A DNA stretch of 64,000 nt from Talpa occidentalis. Its lineage: Eukaryota > Chordata > Mammalia > Eulipotyphla > Talpidae. Under the pieces are notes generated by a model. That model had not been told where the DNA came from and searched no databases. It saw only the letters and a list, made by a program, of their open reading frames with translations. The DNA lies in assembly GCF_014898055.3 (NCBI RefSeq), contig NW_023604295.1, positions 97,727,591 to 97,791,590 on the forward strand. Reading direction: 5' to 3'. This document shows, piece by piece, positions 1 through 11,389 of the stretch; the first letter of the stretch is position 1; every line of letters begins with the position of its first letter. A program made the translations under genes and the position numbers.

Positions 1-1657
1 CCTGTTGGCCATTTGCATTTCCTCTTCAGAAAAATTTCTTTTAGTTCTTCTGCCCATTTGTTGACTGGATCATTTTCTTTGTTTTTGTTGAGTCTTGTCA
101 GCTCTTTGTAGATTTTTGTGATCAGTCCTTTCTCATTAGTGTTGTGTGCAAAACTGTTCTCCCAGTCGGTGGGGTTTCGGTTATTGTTTGTTTCGGTTAT
201 TGTCTCTTTTGCTGTGCAGAAGCTCTTTAATTTGATGTAGTCCCAGCTATTGATCTTTGCCTTCACTATCACTGCTTTGGGTGATGTGTCTGTGAAGATG
301 TCTTTGAGGTGCATGTCATGTAGTGTTTTGCCTATATTTCCTTCTATGTATTTTATGGTTTCAGGTCTTATGTCTAGTTCTTTAATCCATTTTGAGTTGG
401 TTTTTGGTTTTTGTGCATGGTGTTAGGTAGTAGTCAAGCTCCATTCTTTGCACGTATCAACTCAGTTTTCCCAGCACCATTTATTGAACAAACTTTCTTT
501 GCTCCAATGCATATTCTTTGCTCCTTTGTCAAAGATTAGTTGACCATAAATCTGTGGGTTTATTTCTGGATTTTCTATTTGATTTCATTGGTCTGTGTGT
601 CTGTTCTTGTTCCAATACCATGCAGTTTTGATGATTATGGCTTTGTAGTATAGTTTGAAGTCTGGGAGAGTGATGCCTCCATTCCCTTCTTTCTTTTTTC
701 AGGAGAGCTTTGGCTATTCAGGGTTTTTGGTGGTTCCATATGAATTTCATCAATAATTGTTCTATTTCTTTGAAGAATGACATTGAAATTTTGATTGGAA
801 TAGCATTGAATCTGTATATTGCTTTTGGTAGGATGGCCATTTTAATGTTTATTCTTCCAATCCATGAGCAGGGGATGTCTTTCCATTTCTTTGTGTCTTC
901 TTCTATTTCTTTTAACAGTGTTTTATAGTTTTCTTTGTATAGGTCCTTTACCTCTTTTGTTAGATTTATTCCCAAGTATTTGATTTTTTTGTTTTGATAA
1001 TAAAAGGGATGGTTTTTTTGATTTCTTCTTCTTCAGATTTATTGTTTATATATAGGAAGGCTACTGATTTTTGTGTGTTGATTTTGTATCCTGCCACTTT
1101 ACTGAACTGATTGATGAGTTGAATTAGTTTTTCTGTGGAGTTTTTGGGGTTCTCTATGTATATTATCATATCATCTGCAAATAGAGATAGTTTGACTTCT
1201 TCTTTTCCTATTTGGATTCCTTGTATGTCTTTCTCTTGTCTTGTTGCTCTGGCTAGGACTTCCAGTATTATATTGAAAAGCAGTGGTGAGAGTGGACATC
1301 CTTGTCTTGTTCCAGATCTTAATGGAATTGCTTTCAGCTTTTCGCTATTGAGAATGATACTGGCTGTTGGCTTGTCATATATGGCCTTTATGATGTTGAG
1401 GTATGTTCCTTGTATCTCAAGAATTTCAAGGGTTTTTATCATGAATGGGTGTTGCACTTTGTCGAAAGCTTTCTCGGCATCTATTGATATTATCATATGG
1501 TTTTTATATTTCTTTTTGTTGATGTGTTAGATATCATTGATTGATTTTCGAATGTTGAACCATCCTTCTGTCCCTGGGATGAATCCTACTTGGTCGTGGT
1601 GAATTATCCTATGGATACATTGTTGGATTCTGATAGCTAAAATTTTATAAACAGATT
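1..1657 (-). mobile_element. LINE-1 fragment, ORF2 part, cut by window start
   Basis: The reverse complement encodes the reverse-transcriptase and downstream part of LINE-1 ORF2. Positions 1-270 match the 5' part of the other minus-strand L1 at 43471-43736 almost line by line, so the two belong to related families. L1 similarity ends near 1657, inside the reverse-transcriptase region, so the copy is 5' truncated. Its 3' end lies beyond the window, so no target-site duplication can be checked. Frameshifts and stops interrupt the frame, so it cannot move by itself. Confidence 0.93.
718..1496 (-). pseudogene. L1 ORF2 reverse-transcriptase fragment, frameshifted
   Basis: Two adjoining minus-strand frames carry ORF2 protein. 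The first (1496-966, 176 codons) has the palm motifs in order: [10 protein letters not shown] (motif A aspartate, residue 6), [14 protein letters not shown] (about residues 62-75), FADD (residues 106-109, the catalytic aspartate pair), then [14 protein letters not shown] frameshift near 970 moves the reading into the second frame (975-718), which starts [17 protein letters not shown] and continues the same protein. The RT core residues survive, but upstream endonuclease and downstream parts are missing or out of frame, so this is a dead remnant and not a host gene. Confidence 0.92.
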
Positions 1658-2679
1658 TTTAACCTTGCTCTAATGTGCCATTTTTTTAACTCAATTGTAT
1701 AGAACTCTCTTAGTTTTTAGGCAACTTCTTCACACACTCTAAAATTTCATGTTTCCAACATCTCTGTCAGGTTGGCATTTTTACTCTTAGTTGCAGTTGA
1801 GAATGCCAAATCTGAGAGATGTTAAATGACTTATTCAAAGTCACACAGCTGCCCAGTACTGGAGCTGGGTCCACACACTAGGCCTCTCAACCCTCCTGCA
1901 GAGGACACCAATGGCCTTTGATGGGAATGCCAGGTTTCTCCCATGGAGAAGTGACACTGCCATCTCCAAAATGGCACATCCTCCATGAAGCAAGCCAACC
2001 ACTCACAATGCATTGATGCTCGCATTTTTCAGAGCTCCCACTTTTTCATTCAGCATGCTATCCTGTCCAATTTATTCTAATCAGATTATTAATGTGGAAG
2101 GATGTTTTCATTAGTGTTTTAGGCTTCATTGTGTTCCCTGGATAGAATGATTTAGTTGCAGGTGGCAGCTTTCTGGTCCTAAGGGGCCTTACTGTAGCTC
2201 AGCACACTGAAGGAGATGCCAAGGGCCTCATCTCTGCAGTGGCAGGTATGAGATGCTACCCTCCCCCAACATGGTCTAAGTCAGAATCACTCTTTGGGCC
2301 TCCACTTCATAGGAAGGAGTTTAGTGGACACTGAAGCTAGGAGTTTGTGCCCAAGGCAGTCAATCTGACTCAGTTCCTTGATGCAAGGCACAAAGGAGGC
2401 CAGTCACGCTGTGCTACACTATGTGTCCAGAGAAGTGGCACAGAGGTCCTAGCAGGGCAGGGGCTCGGAACTTGTGTGGCACTCTGAATCAGACCTTTTA
2501 TCCCCTAGATCTCACAGTCACCATCTCAAAGATGTGGGTGACAATCCCCTCCAACCCAAGGTTGTGGGAGCATAGAAGGCCATCCTTGGGGATGTCCTGG
2601 GAGTGCTGATATTACTTCAATACCACAACAGCAGCCAGTTTTCAGAGCAGACCCTAGCAAGGGCTGGCTACCTGCTGGG
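1658..2679. other. Unique DNA with a short MIR relic
   Basis: No gene is visible. Around 1815-1900 the text 'caaagtcacacagctgcccagtactggagctgggtcc' style of MIR in minus orientation can be recognised. The rest is unclassified, with scattered short frames of no recognisable protein. Confidence 0.5.
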
Positions 2680-2863
2680 TATGAGCTCCCCTATAATCTA
2701 GCTTCACAGAGACCTATGCTATCTTTAACATTAGGGTCCCCACTTATAGATGGGGACACTTAGACACATAGAGGGGAAGTGGATTGTGAAGGCACCCAGC
2801 TGCTGGGTGACAGAACTAGGGTTAAACCCCAGGTCTTGCTGATGCCAAAGAGTTAAGGCCTTA
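2680..2863 (-). repeat. MIR SINE, minus orientation
   Basis: Reads like the reverse complement of MIR: a 'cccacttatagatgggg' stretch, then an 'acccagctgctgggtgacag' stretch and 'agttaaggcc'. The L1 at 2864-3516 interrupts its end, so the MIR was present first. Confidence 0.7.
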
Positions 2864-3516
2864 GAATGCAAACTGGCCCAACCATTATGGAAAGTTGTGT
2901 AGAGAATCCTTACATTATTAAAAATGGATCTACCAAATGACCCAGCAATTCTACTCCTAGGGATCTACCTGAAGTACACAAAACATTAATTCAAAAGGAA
3001 ACCTGCCCTTCTATGTTAATTGCAGCACTGTTTACAATAACCAAGATGTAGAAACAAACTAAATGCCCCAAAACACATGCGGGATTCAAGAACATGTGGT
3101 ATATATACACAATGGAATACTATTCAGCAATCAAAAAAGAAAAACTCATGTCATTTGCAACAATGTGAATGCAGCTGGAAGGAATTATGCTCAGTGAAAT
3201 AAGTGAAAAGGAAAAAGAAAATATTGAATGGTTTCACTTATAGGAGGAATATAGGGGGAATGAACACAAGGAGTCAGGAAAAAAAAGACAAAACTAGCAG
3301 GTAAACTATAAATCCAAGACATACAGCAGGGGAGGGGCAAGGGGGGGTGAAAACAGGGGCGGGAAGAGCATGAGAGACTATGGTGATGGTTCACTGGGGA
3401 TTTAGTGGTGGGAATTTAACAGACATTTACAACTGAGGGGAGAAGTCAAACATTATAAAAATGAACAACAATGTAAAATAAATAAATGTAATTAAAAAAC
3501 TACTATAAAATTTTTT
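2864..3516 (+). mobile_element. LINE-1 3' end (ORF2 C-terminus and 3' UTR)
   Basis: Carries the ORF2 C-terminal text (CAATTCTACTCCTAGGGAT, then ACACAATGGAATACTATTCA, then GGAAGGAATTATGCTCAGTGA) followed by a 3' UTR with a GGGGAGGGGC tract and an A-rich tail. The 3' UTR differs from the L1s at 42.7, 45.5 and 54.4 kb, so this is another subfamily. Related sequence flanks it (AAAGAGTTAAGGCCTTA at 2847-2863, AAAAGTCAAGCCTTA at 3517-3531), probably a mutated target-site duplication. It is 5' truncated and has no intact frame. Confidence 0.88.
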
Positions 3517-3531
3517 AAAAGTCAAGCCTTA

Positions 3532-4284
3532 TTTGCTTGTTACACTGCCTTTGCAGCTTTGAATCCTAAAGCAGGGGCAACATGTGCTGAATAACCAATC
3601 ATCATTTAAGTCACTAAATGAGCAAATAAATGAAATAATGAATGAATGATTAGTATGAATAGCTCCTGGTTCCAGACAGAACAGTGTTCATCCAGGTGGC
3701 AAAGTGACCATTCAGAATCGGACACTGAACTTGTGTCTCGTATTACTGCTGTAATGGAGATGCCCAATTTCACAAATAACATTTTTCTGCTTATAGTGGT
3801 AATAATACATGTTTGCAGTAGAAAATTAGGGAAGGGCAGAAAGCATAAAGGAGAAAATAAAACTCATCCATAATCCACTCCTTAAAAGGGAGGTGCTGCT
3901 AACATTGGGTACATTATACTCCAGGAAAAGAAGAAATGTTAAATAGTCCAAGACCTGAAACTGCCCTTTGCTGTCTTTAAGTATAACTTGCCTATAAAGA
4001 CTCAAGTTAGGGGGTTCAAAAGAATGCAGTGCTCCCCCACACTAATAATAATGATTAGTATTTCCATAGTACTTAACATAGTGCAGATATTGTTCTAAAC
4101 ATTTCACAATAATTCATTTAACAGCAGGAGAAAGAACCATAGTATATGGTGAATTTCAAGATTTTACAGCATCATAAAATTCAGTCCAATAACCTAAACT
4201 CTTTTCTCTTCCCTTCCCCTGCTTCTCACAAAGGAAAAAAAAAAAGCTTTTTCAGTTAATATATGGGCAATGACTTATTAAATG
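3532..4284. other. Unique DNA with faint MIR-like text
   Basis: No gene is visible. A faint minus-orientation MIR is possible around 4050-4140 (attgttctaaacatttcac). AATGA-type short repeats lie near 3625-3650. Confidence 0.45.
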
Positions 4285-4740
4285 CCTGCTTTTACCAAAG
4301 GAGCACTCAGTAAGGTTCCTGATAAATAAGGTCCCTTCCCCCCACAGGCTCTTACTGGGTTATTAAGGAAATGGCATGGGCCCACTAAGCAGTAATTATC
4401 ACTTTAGAACAGCAGCAGCCACATTTGGGATCTTGTTAGAAACGCAAATTCTCCAGTCCCATCTCGGACCTACTGATTTCAAAATGTTGGGGTGAGACAC
4501 AGAAACTGGGGGTTCAACAAGCCCTCCAGGTAATGTAATGCTCAGTAAATTCGGGAAACTCATCTTTATGATGACCCAGTCCAGGCTTTGATCATACCTG
4601 TCGTCAGACTTCAGTGAGGGGAAGAGGCCACTGTAGGCTGAGCAGTCAGGGACACTTCCTGGAAGAGGTGATTCTTACCTGGAGCCAAAAAGGTCCTCCT
4701 TAGAAGTAGGAAAAATAGGGAGTGAGGGAGCACTAGGCTT
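4285..4740 (-). repeat. L2 LINE relic, minus orientation, split by MER5A
   Basis: 4285-4395 reads like the reversed L2 3' end (gcctgctt...gagcactcagtaag). 4600-4700 carries the reversed L2 block 'ggacacttcctggaagaggtga'. A MER5A-like element sits between the two parts. Confidence 0.55.
4400..4545. mobile_element. MER5A-like hAT-Charlie DNA transposon relic
   Basis: Matches the remembered MER5A pattern in order: 'cttgttagaaacgcaaattct', then 'cagtcccatctcggacctactga', then 'acaagccctccaggtaatg'. MER5A is a non-autonomous, transposase-free element ancestral to placental mammals. It lies inside L2-like sequence, so it inserted after the L2. Confidence 0.75.
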
Positions 4741-5624
4741 TAGGGTTTCAACAAGAAATGATTGCCTCATCTTGCTGCATCCGGGATGGTGCAGTCAGAA
4801 TACAAAGAAATCCTTCACTCCCTCACCTTCCACTCATTCCTGTCACCACCAGTCAATAGCTGTCAATGGTAATTACTGTGCAGGGACAGGGAAGTGCCGA
4901 CTGGACAAAAAGGGAGCAAGAAGTGTGGGCAGCCCGGAGCCCGAAGGTGGTGGGAGGTGAATTCTAGAGCCCAGGGGTGAGCCCTCAATGATCACCCTGT
5001 TTTCGGGGGTCACTCCCAATTCTCTGTGGTCCTCAGGCTGCTGAGTCCGCATACCAGGATTCCAGGATCCCCACAGATGACACACAGGAACAGAGAGCAA
5101 GAATCAGGGTGTCCATCCATCCACAGCATGCTCATGAAGGGCCTGCCATATAGACAGGCTTCGGTGGGGGCAGTGGTCACAACATGCCCGTGCTGGCCCT
5201 GCTGATCCTGAGACTGTTTCCCATGACCCCCCCTCTGCTATATAGAGCAGATGGCCTGACCCCTGAAGGCTGCATTTCCCAGATCAGCTGGCCCCAATGA
5301 GGCAGTCAATGGGGAAGGCAAGAAGAGAGAAGCCAGGGTATGTAACCCTTGCTCTCTGTCTCCAATGCCATCTCCAGGTATGATTGCATAGTCTCTGTGG
5401 TCTCACTGCCCAGTGGGCAGCCCCCGCCAAAAGCTGCCTAACTTCTACCCTTTGGCCCCAAACCCCACCTCAGCAGTGCCTGCAGCTGCTTATGGTGTTA
5501 CTACATTCAATTTGCTCCACCAAAGGGCTCTCTTCTGATGCTGGATGATTTGATCCAGTGACTCCTACCATCTCTGCCAGCCCATCCTGGTGGCAGAGCC
5601 CTTCTGAGATTCTCAGTTCTCACA
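4741..5624. other. Unique GC-moderate DNA, no gene seen
   Basis: No recognisable protein, repeat family or RNA gene. Short frames on both strands have no family resemblance. Confidence 0.5.
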
Positions 5625-6110
5625 CAGTGATGTCCAAGCTCCTTGACAAGCCCCAGACCCCTCTCCAGCTAGCTTTCTGCCTGCTCTCTGATCAAAGGAA
5701 AACCTTGCCAGTATTTGCCGTATCTTGTGCCTAGGACTTCCTTACTCTCCCTAGTGCCTTATCCTGACACCTTTCACCTTAACCTGTGTTAACGGAGCAA
5801 AGCCTTCTCTTTCCTTTAATGTCAATGTGAAAGCAACCTCCTTCAGGAAGTCCCCCTGCTTGCATACCCTCTCTCTCTCCTCTGGTCCCGGAGAGCTCTT
5901 CTGCCCCTCCCCTTGTCTAGCTCACCCACACTCTCTATTAGGGATTTGTGTAGGTCTGGTTCCCAGGTCTGTGAGGGCAAGACGGCGCTATTCCAAGCTT
6001 GTTTCCCAGCACCCAGCACAGATCATCCACCCAACAGTCTTAACTGATCTCCCAACATCCAGCCTTGCCATCTCTCCCATGCAGCAGTATTCTAAATTCT
6101 AATGTAAACT
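5625..6110 (+). repeat. L2 LINE 3' region relic
   Basis: Fits the non-coding L2 3' part: 'ccaagctccttgacaag', pyrimidine-rich text, 'acctccttcaggaagtcc', and later 'cccagcacccagcacag'. It is old and diverged. The frame at 5827-6102 lies inside it and is not a gene. Confidence 0.5.
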
Positions 6111-6429
6111 ACCTGCCTTTCCTGCCAGCCCTCCAACAGTTCTCTTGCCCAGACTATAGGGCCTGCACTCATCAGCATGACCTACAAATCCTCCCTGGTA
6201 TCACTGGTCTTTGTGAGTTCAGGTAGGAGTGTCCCAGTGACTGGGCCTTCTCTTTTTGACCTGGTCCCAGGCATCCTATTCCCCATCCATGCTCAGCACT
6301 GGAAATTAAGATGGCAAATGTGTAATGAAGAGAATCTGATTCTTTGATAGATTCTTGACCTGAGCAAGTAAGTCCCATGGATTCTAGCAATGTTTCAATT
6401 TAGACTTTAGACTTACTGCAGATTTTGAA

Positions 6430-6610
6430 AAATATGGGGGAGAGACTGAGACAGACTCAGACTTGAATCCCAGTTCTACCACTCACCAGTCCTTTCCCTT
6501 CTGTAAGCTTCATCTTCCTTTCTTGGTATATGGCTTTGTTCCTTGAAGGATAGCAAAATAGTAAGGGCATGCCTGGCAGACTGCCAGCATCCTGTAAGCA
6601 CTGGGGAGTG
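6430..6610 (+). repeat. MIR SINE relic
   Basis: Plus-orientation MIR features in order: 'cttgaatcccagttctacca', a degraded 'cttctgtaagcttcatcttcc' core, and 'catgcctggcagac' near the end. Confidence 0.6.
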
Positions 6611-7890
6611 CATTTTTATTGATACTCCTTTCACCCAAATCACTTTGCCCTTGAGGGAGTCTGTCTGGGTGTATCCTTACGCATGCATACTAGTATGGTG
6701 GGGCCAGGTCTCTGCTGTTTCCTGTCAGATACCTTGTTTTAAATCTTGCTGCTTTCTTCTTCCAAAACAAAGCATAAAGACATTTAACCCTCCCACACCC
6801 ACACTCTTCCTGTTCCTCAGTAGTCTCATATCCTGCAGTTTAGAGTACGAAGACTGAAAATATCACCCTGATGGTGTGACTTGGGCATTCTAGACGTTTC
6901 AGTGTCTTGGAAAAGTTCCCCACATTTTGACCCCCTGAAGTTCAGGTACTGTTCTTTCACCCCCTACTGGCCACTCAGGTCTGAAGTAGAAATCCCAGAT
7001 CATGGAGCTCCACGGTCTGTTTCTATAAACCAAGTAATAGTGAAAATGAAGAGTTTTCAGGGGCTCTTCCTCGGTGAGGCAGTAGGTTCTCATCAACAGA
7101 AACTTCAATACAAATTAACAGACATGGAGGGAGCAGCTGTGACATTCCAGGAATGGGGGAGCTGAGAACACAGGTGTAGGGAACGTGTTTTCCCAAATGT
7201 GTTCTCCGGTCCTTGCAGGGTACACGTGCTCAGCAAAGGTTTAAAAAAACAAAAGGAAAAGAGGGAAGAAGGAAACAGAGTCCCTGTGTGCCAGGGTCTG
7301 GGACCCAAGACATGGCCCCTGCTCTGCAGGATCTGGAGCCTCCTTACTGCTCAGGCCGGCCAGCCCTGAGGGGGTCTGTCTCCCACCCCCTCACTCACCG
7401 CCTGAGGGTAGGTCCTCCATCATTCTCCCATTCCGGCAATGTGTGCAGCTCTGGGATCAGGAGGCCACTTAAGAGAGGCCAAGGTACTGTGGACTTTACC
7501 CGGCCCTCAGTGCCTTGGCCTCTGACACCCAGGACTGGTGCATCCCAGCTGGAAAGGAAGGTACCGCCAGCTGCACTGCAGCTGGCTTCCTGGAAAAAGA
7601 TGAACCTTGAAGCATAGTGTGGGCTCATCTGAACAGAGAGGAAGGAGCAGGGGCGTGTGGGCAAATGGCCAGGGCAGGGATACACATGGAAGCATCAGGG
7701 GACACACAGATTCTTCTTTAGCCAATGAGCACACGAGTGGAGTTTCCACATAGAAATGTATTAGTAACAATACAGCTCTGAGCAAAGCTGATGGCTCTCC
7801 CACCTGTGCTGTTTATCACTTGCTCTCATACACACAGCTCCCGCAGTTGTCCCAATGATTCTCGGAGACACCTTTTGGGCATGCCTGGTT
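6611..7890. other. Unique DNA, overlapping chance frames only
   Basis: Several open frames of 67-134 codons overlap on both strands between 6880 and 7800. None shows a recognisable domain or a convincing splice context. The overlap in many frames is what GC-rich, stop-poor non-coding DNA produces. Confidence 0.5.
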
Positions 7891-8190
7891 TATGCCGTCT
7901 ATTCTCCTTGTCGATTATTCTATACTTTTCCCTGACTCTTTAACTCCCTACCATCTCCTCATGCTCCTCGCTCCCAGCACACAAGCTGTGTCCTGCTTCA
8001 CAAAGAATTGGAGACCCTTGGATGCTTCCTTCATGACCTCCCAAGCTGGGTTAGATGCCCCTGTGGGCCGCCACGAAGCCTAGTTACCGGGCTGCCTCTC
8101 CTGCTAGACAGAAGTTCCTTGAGGGCCTGTCTTATTTACCTCTATCACCTGGACCAGAGTAAGTGCTCAGGAAATTTACTGAAAGAATAA
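7891..8190 (+). repeat. L2 LINE 3' end relic
   Basis: The 3' part is clear: 'agttccttgagggcctgtct', then 'agagtaagtgctcaggaaat' and 'ttactgaaagaataa'. This is the standard L2 terminal text. The 5' edge is uncertain. Confidence 0.6.
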
Positions 8191-9532
8191 GTGGCTGGTG
8201 TTTGCTGTGGGGTGGGCATGCTCACCTCCATTTACAGTGAAGGGAAAGTGGGAGAGAGAGGAACTGTACTGTCCAAGCTTACCCTTCCAGCAAGGGGCAG
8301 AATGCACCCCTCCACCCAGCAATTCTGACCACAGGTTGCCACTCTCCAGACTCTAGGAGTCCCAAGAGTGGAGCCTGAGAATGCCCCCAGTGGGGAAAGC
8401 CCCCACCTGACCAGGATGCTGTGGGGTGCATGGTGTCCTAGGAGGCTCAGGCAGCAGAGTGCAACAGTTCTCTGGGAGTGGATGTGTCTGCTCGCTACTG
8501 ATCCATACATATGCGTCCTGCCAGTCATCCTCCGAGGCTGGATGAGTGGCAGGCTGCCGAGCTGCGTGGGTGGAGCGTGGCCAACATATGGCTCCTATGC
8601 CTTCCTGTTTATGCATGTTGATATTTCCCCATGCCATTTGCTGAGCCCATATCTTCTTCTGTTTGTTTTGAAGTTAGTATAATTAGTGAACTGGGCTTGA
8701 CTTCTCTCTCTGTGCCAGCTCTTGGCTCCCATCTAACTAAATGGTTCCATTAGAGGCATCTCCCAGGATAAGGACCTTGACACTGTGATGCCATTCGCCC
8801 TTCCAGGGATGTGCATCTGGCAGCCACGTGCCACCCAGAGGGTAGGGAGTGAAAAGTCAACAGCAGCAGAGAGGACAAAATGTGGTGCTTTACTTGCTCA
8901 GCCTCTGTCTACAACCACAACTACCAGGACCACAACCATAACCAGCATTCACAGGTCCTCAAAGGGGTGTCTTTAGGGTTATTTAGCATGTGGGCACACA
9001 CACACAGATGGTAGTGCTTCATGAGATGCTGCCAACCTTTTGCTTAAAACCCCTGAAAGTTAAGTGACCCTGTAATGAGGTAATCCCCAGGGAAAGGGGA
9101 GGTTCCAGATACCCTGCCCCACCCCAAGGAAGGGTGGAGCTGAGCAGGCAGGAGGAGAAACTAGAGGGGACTAGGAGAAGAAAGGAAGGGGAGCAAGAAG
9201 AGGATCTGGAGGAGGCACATGGAGCAGAGACAATGTGAAGAAACTGTGCTTACTTCTCGTCCTTGACCTTATACCAGAGACTTGGAAGACATGGATGGAC
9301 CATGAAAATGATAGAACCATTGCTGAAAGACCTGTGGGGAGGCTGACAATGGCAGCCTTTATCTGGATTTGGGTTTTGATTTTGCTCCTTTCCTTCCAGA
9401 CTTGCCTGGCCCCTTGTGCCCCTTGCCAGTGTTGCTACACCAGTAGGTGTCTTAGACTTGCAACCTTTAGGAGCTCAGCGGTCCTGATTTGGGTCACCCC
9501 TGTTTGGCTGGGCATTTATTCATGAGGGGATG
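8191..9532. other. Unique DNA; includes a small hydrophobic ORF
   Basis: No known gene is recognised. 9110-9235 is purine-rich (gaggaga/aggag). A short ACAC run lies at 8996-9006. One small frame at 9349-9525 is listed separately. Confidence 0.5.
9349..9525 (+). other. Small ORF with signal-peptide-like start, unproven
   Basis: An internal ATG in good translation context (gctgacaATGGc, A at -3 and G at +4) opens a 58-codon frame. It starts MAAFIWIWVLILLLSFQTCLA, then a cysteine-rich stretch PCAPCQCCYTSRC. The first 21 residues resemble a signal peptide, with a hydrophobic core and small residues before a possible cleavage site. The frame is also open upstream to an ATG at 9235. I recognise no family and see no promoter or exon structure. 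Chance is the default explanation. Confidence 0.12.
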
Positions 9533-9584
9533 AATTTTGGTTGTTTAATTGAAATTGTAATTCTGGTTGTTTAATTGAAACAAT
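9533..9584 (+). repeat. Two-copy 26-bp tandem repeat
   Basis: Two adjacent 26-bp units share the core GGTTGTTTAATTGAAA (9533-9558 and 9559-9584) and differ at a few positions. This is a local duplication in AT-rich DNA. Confidence 0.8.
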
Positions 9585-9887
9585 TTTAACTACATTCTTT
9601 CTCTTCTCTTCATTGCACATTAATTGTATTAAGGTTATTTTCTATTGAAGGTCTTACATATTAGAGTATGTTTTGTCTTGATGCAATGGATGGCAGAACC
9701 TATTTACAGCAGAGCAGTTTGGGTATCCTGGGGTACCCCTCACCTTGCTCTACAACACCCCCAGGAGCATGCTCACATGGATCCAGTATTGGACCTGCAG
9801 GGTCCTGACCTCCACCCTTGCCCTGCACTTATCTCTGCCCCTACCCAACTCTCCAGCCAGTCATTAGTGCTGGCTCTATGCCCTGAG

Positions 9888-10043
9888 CTTCTTGCTGCTC
9901 ATCTGTGCCCTTGCTGGAGTGTCTTTCCACTACTTGGAGTGTCTTTCCTGCTCCCCCCAACAACTAAGAGTCTCTTCTTGCTGCTCATCTGTGCCATTGC
10001 TGCTTCCCCACCTGGAGTGTCTGCTCTCCCCAGCACCTAAGAG
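9888..10043 (+). repeat. Degenerate 86-bp tandem duplication
   Basis: Copy 1 (9888-9973) and copy 2 (9974-10043) share CTTCTTGCTGCTCATCTGTG, then GGAGTGTCT, then CTAAGAGTC in the same order. Copy 2 lacks an internal piece. Copy 1 itself holds the short repeat TTGGAGTGTCTTTCC / CTGGAGTGTCTTTCC. This explains the repetitive translation of the two frames across the segment. Confidence 0.8.
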
Positions 10044-10109
10044 TCACTACCTGAGATGCAACAAATTGAAAGCTGCTATCATGTTATTGCAAGTGTGCCC
10101 TACTGTACC

Positions 10110-10205
10110 TGTTACAGAAGAAACCAAGGGTTAGAAATGTCAAGTAACTTGTCCGTGATCACCCAGCTAGTAAGTGGCAGGCTCAGGTTCTGACCCGAAT
10201 TCTCT
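10110..10205 (-). repeat. MIR SINE relic, minus orientation
   Basis: Shows the reversed MIR core: 'gtcaagtaacttgtccgtga', 'cacccagctagtaagtggca' and 'ggttctgacccgaattct'. Confidence 0.8.
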
Positions 10206-10839
10206 TTCACCACAAACACGAAGCTCTGAAAAACCTGTCATTTCAGTGTAAGCTCTCATCTCTTAGGATTCTGTTCCTGCTTCCACTCCTCTCCGAGGTT
10301 TCTCCCAACCCCTGTTCACCCTGCCTGAGCTTTTCTGTCTTCCTCCCCTCATCCCCTCCAGACAGAGCAGCTGAAAGGCTGCTGGCACTCAGTTTCCATC
10401 TCCTAGGGACGGTGAGCCCCTTACCATGAGCCGCATGCTGGGAGGGTTTCCACAGACCATCAGTATCCCTGGCACGTGCATAAAGCTCTGATGCCAGGAG
10501 TGTCCACTACATTGTTTTAGATGAGCTAACTGACAGGTGACAAAGACAACCAAAGTCTTAGTAAGTGCAAAGGGTGACAGGAAATAAACAGGTTCCTCTG
10601 TGAGTGACATATCCTCTCTCTGGTTCACAATACCTGACAGGCTGTCTACTCCAAAGGCTACCACTTTCCCTTGGTGAGTTCTCCTGCATTATTGCTGTGT
10701 TCACCTCTTAGGTCATTAGGTACCCCTGGCAGACACAGGCTTCTGGCTGCTTCTGATACAGGGTCTAACCAGCAGTCCTGTAGACCATAGACATTCACAG
10801 GGATCCCAGCAGTGGGAAACTTAAGCAGAGGCAGCAAGT
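10206..10839. other. Unique DNA, nothing recognised
   Basis: No repeat family, gene or RNA was recognised. The minus-strand frame at 10389-10664 has no family resemblance. Confidence 0.45.
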
Positions 10840-11030
10840 ACAGTGATTGAGAGCAGAGGCTCTGGAGTCAGAGTGTGCATTTGTCTTTTTGTGTGACCTT
10901 GGGCAACTCAGTTAACCTCTAGATCCTTCCACCCCCTGGAAGGATCCCATCTCACAGGATTGTCTTCATGATTTGATGTAAGTAAAGTGCTTGAAAAAGT
11001 GCCTAGCATGTAGTGAGTGCTCTGTGTGTT
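10840..11030 (+). repeat. MIR SINE, nearly full length
   Basis: Plus-orientation MIR in order: 'gagcagaggctctggagtca', 'gtgtgaccttgggcaactca', 'gttaacctct', 'gtaaagtgcttgaaaaagtg' and 'cctagcatgtagtgagtgct'. Confidence 0.85.
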
Positions 11031-11118
11031 TGTTAATCAAAATAAACAAAATTGTAATTGGTATTAACAGTTTTTGACTTTTCTTATTGTAGAATATTGG
11101 TTGAAAATATTAACTGGG

Positions 11119-11389
11119 AGCCTCCCCTGGTGGCTCAGCAGTTGAGCACTGGACTGAGAAGCTACCCGCAGCCTCTGCAGCGCCGGTTCAATCCCTGGCT
11201 GCCGGAGAGGGTCCCACATGGCACAACAGACCTCTCCTGCCGTGCCCGCTGCTCCCCTCAGCAGTGTATTTTGTCAGTCTGTCTTTTCTGTTCCCCACTT
11301 TGGCTCTGGTGAATTCTCTCACCCTCCCATGTTTCTGACTGTACCCAGTGCTTGTGTAAATAAATAAATAAATCTTTAAAAAAAAAAAA
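11119..11389 (+). mobile_element. tRNA-derived T+ SINE, full length
   Basis: Head GCCTCCCCTGGTGGCTCAGC, B-box-like GGTTCAATCCC, a pyrimidine-rich body, then TAAATAAATAAATAAATC, CTTT and poly(A). The 16-bp duplication GAAAATATTAACTGGG flanks it at 11103-11118 and 11390-11405 with no mismatch, which fixes both ends. The tail has the GACTGTACCCAGTGCTTG variant shared with the copies at 27384 and 38937. It lies inside an older L1. Confidence 0.95.

Noticed and set aside
11119..11200. The SINE heads as possible functional tRNA genes.
   Set aside because: They have A/B-box-like promoter text but no complete cloverleaf with an acceptor stem, and they continue into the SINE body and A-tail.
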